From Betaproteobacteria bacterium (GTDB taxonomy: Bacteria; Pseudomonadota; Gammaproteobacteria; Burkholderiales; Rhodocyclaceae), in NCBI GenBank assembly GCA_016234745.1, contig JACRAR010000079.1, positions 1 through 59,586 of the forward strand: a DNA stretch of 59,586 nucleotides, written 5' to 3'. This document shows, piece after piece, positions 54,010-59,586 of the stretch (within the stretch, counting starts at the first letter, position 1; each line of letters starts with the position of its first letter). A program made the translations under genes and the position numbers. Under the pieces are notes generated by a model. The model ran no database searches. It saw only the letters and a program-made list of their open reading frames with translations, and had not been told where the DNA came from.

Positions 54010-54336
54010 ATGGCGATGATCACTTTGACTGAGAAGGCGGCCAAGCATGTCGCCGCTTTTCTGGCCAAGCGCGGCAAAGGTATCGGCTTGCGCTTCGGTG
54101 TGCGTACTTCGGGTTGTTCCGGAATGGCGTACAAGCTTGAATTCGTCGATGCCGCGAATCCGGAAGACCTGATTTTCGAGAGCCATGGCGTGAAGGTGTT
54201 GGTCGACCCCAAGAGCATCCCCTACATCGATGGCACCGAGCTTGATTATGCTCGCGAAGGTCTCAACGAAGGCTTCAAGTTCAACAACCCGAACATCAAG
54301 GATGCGTGCGGTTGCGGGGAGAGCTTCAACGTCTGA
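54010..54336 (+). CDS. iscA: Fe-S cluster A-type carrier IscA
   Basis: 108 residues. The three conserved Cys are in [15 protein letters not shown] and DACGCGESF. IscA delivers iron or assembled clusters to target apoproteins. It starts two bases after iscU. Confidence 0.96.
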   Translation: MAMITLTEKAAKHVAAFLAKRGKGIGLRFGVRTSGCSGMAYKLEFVDAANPEDLIFESHGVKVLVDPKSIPYIDGTELDYAREGLNEGFKFNNPNIKDACGCGESFNV

Positions 54337-54398
54337 TCCATCAGCCTGAACAATGGAGCGAGTTGCAGAGTTGTCCATTGTTCCTTGTTAGCATCGAT

Positions 54399-54932
54399 AT
54401 GCCGAGCGACTTCAGCCAAGATCACTTCACCCTGTTCGGCCTGCCACGCCGCTATGGCCTGGATATGGCGGAACTGGACCGCGTGTACCGAGAACTGCTG
54501 ACCCGCGTTCATCCCGACAAGCATGTTCATTTGAGCGATGCCGAACAGCGTCTGGCAATGCAATGGGCTACCCATGCCAATGAGGCTTACCAGACTTTGC
54601 GCCAGCCGCTCAAGAGGGCGCAATATCTGCTGCATCTGGCTGGTGTCGATGTGCAGTTGGAACGCAACACTGCGATGCCGCCGGACTTCCTTGTGCAACA
54701 GATGGAATGGCGTGAGACTGTCGCGGAAGTGCGTTCTGCCGGAGACAGCCTGGCGCTGGAGGATCTGCATCGGCGCATCAAGAAGGAAATTGCCGGGCAA
54801 TTCGAGCGCCTGAAATCGCACTTGGACTTGAAGCCCGATTACCAGGCCGCTGCAGCGACCGTGCGACAGATGATGTTCCAGGAAAAGTTGCTGCAGGAAA
54901 TCGATGATGCACTGGTCGAATTGGAAGCATAG
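54399..54932 (+). CDS. hscB: Fe-S assembly co-chaperone HscB
   Basis: 177 residues. J-domain 1-75 with the HPD motif ([13 protein letters not shown]), which stimulates HscA ATPase, and a three-helix C-terminal part ([29 protein letters not shown]) that binds IscU. I chose ATG 54399 ([16 protein letters not shown]), as the upstream part of the frame reads iscA DNA in another frame. Confidence 0.93.
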   Translation: MPSDFSQDHFTLFGLPRRYGLDMAELDRVYRELLTRVHPDKHVHLSDAEQRLAMQWATHANEAYQTLRQPLKRAQYLLHLAGVDVQLERNTAMPPDFLVQQMEWRETVAEVRSAGDSLALEDLHRRIKKEIAGQFERLKSHLDLKPDYQAAAATVRQMMFQEKLLQEIDDALVELEA

Positions 54933-54949
54933 GGAATAACCGAAACAGC

Positions 54950-56815
54950 ATGGCACTACTACAGATCGCAGAACCCGGCGAATCCGCCGCACCGCACCAG
55001 CATCGCCTGGCGGTGGGTATCGACCTGGGAACAACCAACTCGCTGGTGGCGACGGTGCGCAGCGGCATGTCCGTTGTCCTGAGCGACGAACTCGGCCGTA
55101 CTCTGTTGCCTTCCGTCGTACATTACTCGGCACAGGGCGTCCAATCGGTCGGCTACGATGCCCAGGCGCAGCAATCGCTCGATCCGAAAAATACCGTGGT
55201 CTCCGTGAAACGCTTCATGGGGCGCGGGCATAAGGACATCGCCCATATCGAGAGCATGCCCTACGATTTTCTCGATACGGAAGGCATGGTCCGGTTGCGG
55301 ACCATCGCTGGCGTGAAAACACCGGTCGAGATTTCGGCGGAGATCCTCAAAGTCCTGCGCGAGCGTGCCGAGGTTTCGCTGGGCGGGCAACTGACCGGCG
55401 CGGTCATCACCGTTCCGGCCTATTTCGACGATGCCCAGCGCCAGGCCACCAAGGATGCGGCCCGTCTGGCCGGTCTGAATGTGTTGCGCCTGCTCAACGA
55501 ACCCACGGCAGCCGCCATCGCCTACGGCCTGGATAATTCTGCCGAGGGCATCTATGCGGTGTATGACCTGGGCGGTGGCACTTTTGACATCTCGATACTC
55601 AAGCTCTCCAAGGGCATCTTCGAGGTGCTCGCTACTGGTGGCGATTCGGCCCTGGGTGGTGACGATTTCGATCAGCGCGTGTTCTGCTGGATCATCGAGG
55701 AGGCCAAGTTGGCGCCGCTTTCTCATTCCGATGCGCGCCTGTTGCTGATGCGCGCGCGCGAAGCCAAGGAGTACCTCACCTACCATGGCGAGGCGCCGAT
55801 CACGGTCAAGCTGGGCAGCGGCGAATATGTCGATGTGAACTTGACCACAGCCATCTTTTCCACCATAACCCAGAACCTGGTGCAAAAGACGCTGTCACCG
55901 ACCAAGAAGGCTTTGCGCGATGCCGGCCTGAGCGTGGAGGATGTCAAGGGGGTGGTGATGGTGGGCGGCTCGACGCGCATGCCGCAAATTCAGCATGCCG
56001 TAGGCGAACTCTTCAAGCAGGAGCCGCTCAACAATCTCGATCCGGACAAGGTGGTGGCGCTCGGTGCCGCGACCCAGGCCAACCTGCTGGCCGGCAATCG
56101 CGCCACAGGCGATGACTGGCTGCTGCTCGATGTGATTCCTCTGTCGCTGGGATTGGAGATGATGGGCGGGCTTACGGAAAAGATCATCCCGCGCAATTCC
56201 ACCATTCCGATTGCCCGCGCGCAGGAGTTCACGACGTTCAAGGATGGCCAGACGGCGATGGCGATCCAGGTGGTGCAGGGCGAGCGCGAACTGGTGTCGG
56301 ATTGCCGGTCCCTGGCACGCTTTGAATTGCGCGGCATTCCGCCGATGGCGGCAGGTGCAGCGCGGATCCGCGTGACTTTTCAGGTCGATGCCGACGGCCT
56401 GCTGTCGGTCACGGCACGTGAGCAGACCACAGGACATGAAGCGCGCATCGAGGTGAAGCCGTCTTATGGCCTCAGCGATGACGAAATTACCGGCATGCTC
56501 AGGGATAGTTTCCTGCATGCTTCGGAGGACGCCTTCCGGCGCGCCTTGCGCGAAGCCCAGGTCGAGGCGCAGCGCCTGCTTGAGGCGACCCAGACGGCGC
56601 TCAACGAGGATGCACAATTGCTCTCCATGCTGGAGCGCGCCCACATTGAGAGCTGCATCGCCAAGCTACAGACGGTTTTGATCGGTGACGACCGGCGCGC
56701 CATCGATGCGGCCTTGTCGGCCCTCAACCAGGCCACTGTGGAATTCGCCGCGCGTCGCATGAACAAGAGCGTGCAACGCGTCCTGTCCGGCAAGAACATA
56801 GCGGAACTCACATGA
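54950..56815 (+). CDS. hscA: Fe-S assembly chaperone HscA
   Basis: 621 residues, Hsp70 family. Nucleotide-binding motifs [29 protein letters not shown] and [14 protein letters not shown]; substrate domain from about 385 ([17 protein letters not shown]). It pulls on the LPPVK loop of IscU to release clusters. GGAATAACC precedes the ATG; the stop overlaps fdx by four bases. Confidence 0.95.
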   Translation: MALLQIAEPGESAAPHQHRLAVGIDLGTTNSLVATVRSGMSVVLSDELGRTLLPSVVHYSAQGVQSVGYDAQAQQSLDPKNTVVSVKRFMGRGHKDIAHIESMPYDFLDTEGMVRLRTIAGVKTPVEISAEILKVLRERAEVSLGGQLTGAVITVPAYFDDAQRQATKDAARLAGLNVLRLLNEPTAAAIAYGLDNSAEGIYAVYDLGGGTFDISILKLSKGIFEVLATGGDSALGGDDFDQRVFCWIIEEAKLAPLSHSDARLLLMRAREAKEYLTYHGEAPITVKLGSGEYVDVNLTTAIFSTITQNLVQKTLSPTKKALRDAGLSVEDVKGVVMVGGSTRMPQIQHAVGELFKQEPLNNLDPDKVVALGAATQANLLAGNRATGDDWLLLDVIPLSLGLEMMGGLTEKIIPRNSTIPIARAQEFTTFKDGQTAMAIQVVQGERELVSDCRSLARFELRGIPPMAAGAARIRVTFQVDADGLLSVTAREQTTGHEARIEVKPSYGLSDDEITGMLRDSFLHASEDAFRRALREAQVEAQRLLEATQTALNEDAQLLSMLERAHIESCIAKLQTVLIGDDRRAIDAALSALNQATVEFAARRMNKSVQRVLSGKNIAELT

Positions 56816-57156
56816 CCCAGATCATCGTCCTGCCCCATGTCGAGCTTTGTCCGGAAGGCGCCGTGATCGAGGCGCAGCCGGGCAAATCCTTGTGCGACAC
56901 GCTGCTCGAAAACGGCATCGAAATCGAACATGCCTGCGAGAAGTCCTGCGCCTGCACCACCTGCCACGTGGTGATCCGCGAGGGTTTCGACACACTGGAT
57001 GCGGCGGAAGAAACCGAGGAAGACATGCTCGACAAGGCCTGGGGCCTGGAACCGAATTCACGGCTGTCCTGCCAGACCCTGGTCAAGGAAGATGCGCTGG
57101 TCATCGAAATCCCCAAATACACCATCAACATGGCGAAGGAAGGGCACAGCAAATGA
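56812..57156 (+). CDS. fdx: Isc-type 2Fe-2S ferredoxin
   Basis: 114 residues, adrenodoxin-like. Cluster ligands: [10 protein letters not shown] (C-x5-C-x2-C) near residues 42-51 and the fourth Cys in RLSCQTL near 87. It supplies electrons during cluster assembly. ATGA overlaps at both ends tie it to hscA and iscX. Confidence 0.95.
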   Translation: MTQIIVLPHVELCPEGAVIEAQPGKSLCDTLLENGIEIEHACEKSCACTTCHVVIREGFDTLDAAEETEEDMLDKAWGLEPNSRLSCQTLVKEDALVIEIPKYTINMAKEGHSK

Positions 57157-57371
57157 CGGACACGCCTGGCTCCGGGCTGAAGTGGACCGATACCCTGGAG
57201 ATTGCCATCCAGCTTGCTGAACGGCATCCGGAAGTGGATCCAAACCGGCTCAACTTTGTCGACCTGATGCGCTGGGTGATGGCATTGCCCGGCTTCATGG
57301 AAGATGAACGCCATTGCGGCGAGAAAAAACTCGAAGCGATTCAGCTCGCGTGGATTGAAGAGCGCGAGTGA
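57153..57371 (+). CDS. iscX: Fe-S assembly protein IscX
   Basis: 72 residues: LKWTDTLEIAIQLAERHP, DPNRLNFVDLMRWVMALPGF and KKLEAIQLAWIEE match IscX, the small acidic regulator that binds IscS in competition with frataxin. It starts in an ATGA overlap with fdx and closes the isc operon. Confidence 0.93.
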   Translation: MTDTPGSGLKWTDTLEIAIQLAERHPEVDPNRLNFVDLMRWVMALPGFMEDERHCGEKKLEAIQLAWIEERE

Positions 57372-57395
57372 ATTAGAGCGGTAGCGGGGATCGTC

Positions 57396-58181
57396 ATGCT
57401 GATAGATACCCATTGCCATATCGATGCCCGAGAGTTTGATGCCGACCGTTCCCTGGTCTTGTCGGCTGCCCGTGCGGCGAGTGTTCTGAAAATCGTCGTG
57501 CCTGCCGTCGAGCGGGCCAACTTCGGTGCGGTCGCCTCGATTTGTCGCGAGGATCCGAATTGCGCTGCAGCTTTTGGCATCCACCCGTTATGCGTGGGGC
57601 GATCTCGGACGGAAGATTTATCCGCCTTGCGTGAGATGCTGTGCGCACATCCCGCAGTTGCCGTCGGCGAAATCGGTCTGGATTTCTATGTCGAGCAGCG
57701 CGACGAACCATTGCAGGAACACTTTTTTGTCGAACAACTGAAGCTTGCGCGCGAACTGGACTTGCCGGTCATTTTGCATGTGCGCCGCGCGGTCGATGCG
57801 GTCCTCAAACAGTTGCGCCGCATCAGGGTGGCGGGGGGCATCGCCCATGCCTTCAATGGTAGCCGCCAGCAAGCGGATGAGTTCATTAGACTCGGCTTCA
57901 AGCTGGGTTTCGGCGGCGCCATGACTTTCCCCCGGGCCTTGCGCATTCGTGAATTGGCCGCCACCTTGCCGCTGGATGCGATCGTTCTGGAGACCGACGC
58001 ACCTGACATCCCGCCGCTTTGGCTGGAAGGAAAACGCAACCAGCCTGCCGAATTGCCGCGGATTGCAACGACGCTGGCTGAATTGCGCGGCCTGCCGATG
58101 GCAATGGTGGTGCAGGCGACCAGTGCCAACGCCTGCACCGCCTTGCCGAAACTCCAGAGTGTACAGATTGGGATGGCCTGA
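57396..58181 (+). CDS. TatD-family metal-dependent hydrolase
   Basis: 261 residues. Metal ligands: DTHCHID at the N-terminus, GEIGLDFY, ILHVRRA, HAFNGS and the final ETDAPDIPP. TatD proteins are Mg-dependent DNases or related hydrolases. The closest branch cannot be decided between TatD, YcfH and YjjV; the length and LWLEGKRNQPAEL suit the YjjV side. GGGGATCGTC precedes the ATG. Its stop overlaps the glycerate kinase start. Confidence 0.88.
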   Translation: MLIDTHCHIDAREFDADRSLVLSAARAASVLKIVVPAVERANFGAVASICREDPNCAAAFGIHPLCVGRSRTEDLSALREMLCAHPAVAVGEIGLDFYVEQRDEPLQEHFFVEQLKLARELDLPVILHVRRAVDAVLKQLRRIRVAGGIAHAFNGSRQQADEFIRLGFKLGFGGAMTFPRALRIRELAATLPLDAIVLETDAPDIPPLWLEGKRNQPAELPRIATTLAELRGLPMAMVVQATSANACTALPKLQSVQIGMA

Positions 58182-59449
58182 TGAAGGAAGATGCCGTCCG
58201 GGGGCTTCTGCGCAAGATGTTTGATGCGGCGGTCGCCGCAGCGCAACCCGATCTCTGTATTCCGGCGCATTTGCCGGATCCGCCGCGCGGACGACTGATC
58301 GTCATCGGCGCGGGCAAGGCTTCGGCGGCCATGGCAAGCGCAGTGGAGCGGTCGTACCCGGGCCGGCTCGAAGGCCTTGTAGTCACGCGTTACGGCTACG
58401 CGGTACCGTGCCGTCAGATCGAAATCGTCGAATCCGGGCATCCGCTGCCGGATGCTTCAGGGATGGCAGTTGCGCGACGCATGCTCGAACGGGTCGCGGG
58501 GCTGACCGCCGCCGATCTGGTGCTATGCCTCATCTCCGGTGGCGGCTCTGCGCTTTTGCCTTTGCCAGCCGCGGGTTTAACGCTACAGGACAAACAGACG
58601 ATCAGCGCCGCTCTTCTAAACAGCGGCGCCACGATTGCCGAGATTAACTGCGTGCGACGCCACCTGTCGGCGATCAAGGGCGGTCGGCTGGCAGCAGCCT
58701 GCGCCCCGGCACGCGTCATCAACCTGATCATATCGGATGTTCCCGGCGATGACCCGATCAACATCGCATCGGGTCCGACGGTCGCCGATCCGACCACCTG
58801 CCGCGATGCCATGGAGACGCTGCAGCGCTATCGGATCGAGATGCCACTACAAATTCGCAAGTGCCTGGAAAGCGCAGCCAGCGAGTCGATCAAACCCGGT
58901 TCGGCGCAGCTGCCGCAGATCGAAACGCGGTTGGTCGCAACTCCGCAAATGGCGCTGCAAGCAGCGGCCGAAACGGCCGGACGGAATGGCGTGGAGGCGC
59001 ACATCCTGAGCGATGCGATCGAAGGCGAGGCGCGTGATGTCGGTTCGGTCATGGCGGCTATCGCCGTGCAGGTGGCCAGGCGTGCACAACCCTTTCGTCC
59101 GCCTTGCGTGCTGCTGTCGAGCGGAGAAACCAGCGTGACGGTGAAAGGGAATGGTCGCGGCGGGCGTAATGTCGAGTTCCTGTTGTCTATGGGCATTGCG
59201 TTGCGGGGGCATCCCGGGATATATGCCCTGGCCGGCGATACCGACGGCGTAGACGGCATGGCAGAAATTGCCGGCGCCTATCTCACTCCCGATTCCCTGA
59301 CGCGCGCCTGGGCGCTGGGCATGCAGCCGGTTGCGAGTCTGGCTCGCAACGATGCGCACGGATTCTTTGGAGCGCTTGGGGATTCGCTTATCACGGGGCC
59401 GACGCTGACCAACGTCAATGACTTTCGCGCGATCCTGATAACCGGCTAG
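58181..59449 (+). CDS. Glycerate 2-kinase (GckA/TtuD, MOFRL family)
   Basis: 422 residues. N-terminal DUF4147 domain: VIGAGKASAAMASAVE, VESGHPLPDASG, CLISGGGSALLPLPAAG and IKGGRLA. C-terminal MOFRL domain: LSSGETSVTVKGNGRGGRNVEFLLS in pieces and ALAGDTDGVDG. It phosphorylates glycerate at carbon 2 for entry into glycolysis, downstream of glyoxylate or tartrate breakdown. The start overlaps the tatD-family stop. Its TAG stop lies in a CTAG shared with an IS630-type transposase frame from the other strand. Confidence 0.92.
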   Translation: MKEDAVRGLLRKMFDAAVAAAQPDLCIPAHLPDPPRGRLIVIGAGKASAAMASAVERSYPGRLEGLVVTRYGYAVPCRQIEIVESGHPLPDASGMAVARRMLERVAGLTAADLVLCLISGGGSALLPLPAAGLTLQDKQTISAALLNSGATIAEINCVRRHLSAIKGGRLAAACAPARVINLIISDVPGDDPINIASGPTVADPTTCRDAMETLQRYRIEMPLQIRKCLESAASESIKPGSAQLPQIETRLVATPQMALQAAAETAGRNGVEAHILSDAIEGEARDVGSVMAAIAVQVARRAQPFRPPCVLLSSGETSVTVKGNGRGGRNVEFLLSMGIALRGHPGIYALAGDTDGVDGMAEIAGAYLTPDSLTRAWALGMQPVASLARNDAHGFFGALGDSLITGPTLTNVNDFRAILITG

Positions 59450-59586
59450 TGGGCTGTAACAATTAAAGCGGGAGTGATGCGCCGTGACGTGTCGAAGTAT
59501 TTCCATTTCACGGGCTTGGGTTGCTTGTTGTACTGGCGGATATAGCGCATGAGCTTTCTCTTCAGGTCAGGAACCGAAGTGAATAC
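59446..59586 (-). mobile_element. IS630-type transposase, C-terminal fragment cut by the window edge
   Basis: The minus strand reads FTSVPDLKRKLMRYIRQYN, then KQPKPVKWKYF and ends VTAH with a TAG stop. This matches the C-terminal tail of IS630-family DDE transposases. The stop codon is the reverse complement of the CTAG that holds the glycerate kinase stop. IS630 elements insert at TA, with a known preference for CTAG, so the insertion edge may lie exactly there. The rest of the element is beyond the window. Confidence 0.75.

Noticed and set aside
1-59586. tRNA, rRNA and CRISPR genes
   Set aside because: None was recognised on either strand; the gaps are too short or lack cloverleaf-like and repeat-spacer patterns.

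Overview
The window reads as a chromosomal segment of a betaproteobacterium, most likely a Rhodocyclales/Sterolibacteriaceae-like, facultatively anaerobic, motile organism. This is inferred from gene content: petABC followed by sspAB, a full isc operon, a HoxA/HoxBC hydrogen-sensing set, an FlaG gene with a sigma-28 type promoter, and the tail of an aldehyde:ferredoxin oxidoreductase family gene. No species call is possible from the sequence alone.

Layout. 1-0.8 kb: end of a tungsten-type oxidoreductase gene, a strong terminator, then a MoaD-like sulfur carrier and a small unknown gene. 0.8-3.5 kb: 4.5S RNA, dnaX, ybaB, recR. 3.5-7.3 kb: cytochrome bc1 (petABC) and sspA/sspB. 7.3-12 kb: a SpeE-like methyltransferase-fold protein, Nnr (NAD(P)HX repair), an acidic unknown protein and an APH/P-loop fusion. 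12.0-22.3 kb: an accessory block of thirteen genes, nearly all with export signals (details below). 22.4-26.7 kb: a two-gene RND efflux system. 26.9-27.3 kb: flaG. 27.4-32.9 kb (minus): dppABCDF-type peptide transporter. 33.1-39.4 kb: a DsbA-fold isomerase, then hoxX, hoxA, hoxB, hoxC. 39.5-42.2 kb: a beta-propeller lipoprotein, a YgbA-family protein and a CBS-domain protein. 42.2-47.0 kb (minus): tlpA-like, parC, parE. 47-50.6 kb: srkA, suhB, trmJ, cysE. 50.6-57.4 kb: iscR, a second cysteine desulfurase, iscS, iscU, iscA, hscB, hscA, fdx, iscX behind an IscR-type promoter. 57.4-59.4 kb: TatD-family nuclease and glycerate kinase. The right edge cuts an IS630-type transposase.

The most interesting part is 12.0-22.3 kb. 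A CRP-type palindrome sits at a class II position in front of a long same-strand cluster. The cluster encodes: a CsgG-like protein fused to a peptidoglycan-binding-like segment and a DUF4384 domain; two proteins sharing an IxVP/RAxxY module; a secreted HExxH protein; three small exported proteins built from a ~37-residue curlin-like repeat; a fourth small exported protein; and an OmpA-type anchor. It ends at a perfect 10-bp terminator. It is followed on the same strand by an autotransporter-like barrel, a lipoprotein alpha/beta hydrolase, a Lys-rich exported protein and an exported caspase-like peptidase. I infer a candidate extracellular fibre or surface-assembly system with its own proteases. 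It resembles curli only in the pore type and in the GxxNxA repeat spacing; no CsgB, CsgE or CsgF was recognised.

Small-scale structure includes a dispersed 30-31 bp palindromic unit (CTAG...CTAG) at 22.3, 42.1 and 49.8 kb, and a terminator hairpin that also encodes the signal peptide of the downstream lipoprotein. There is also a sigma-28 promoter overlapping the longest flaG start codon, and an IscR type 1 site lying inside the 3' end of cysE. No rRNA, tRNA or CRISPR was seen.
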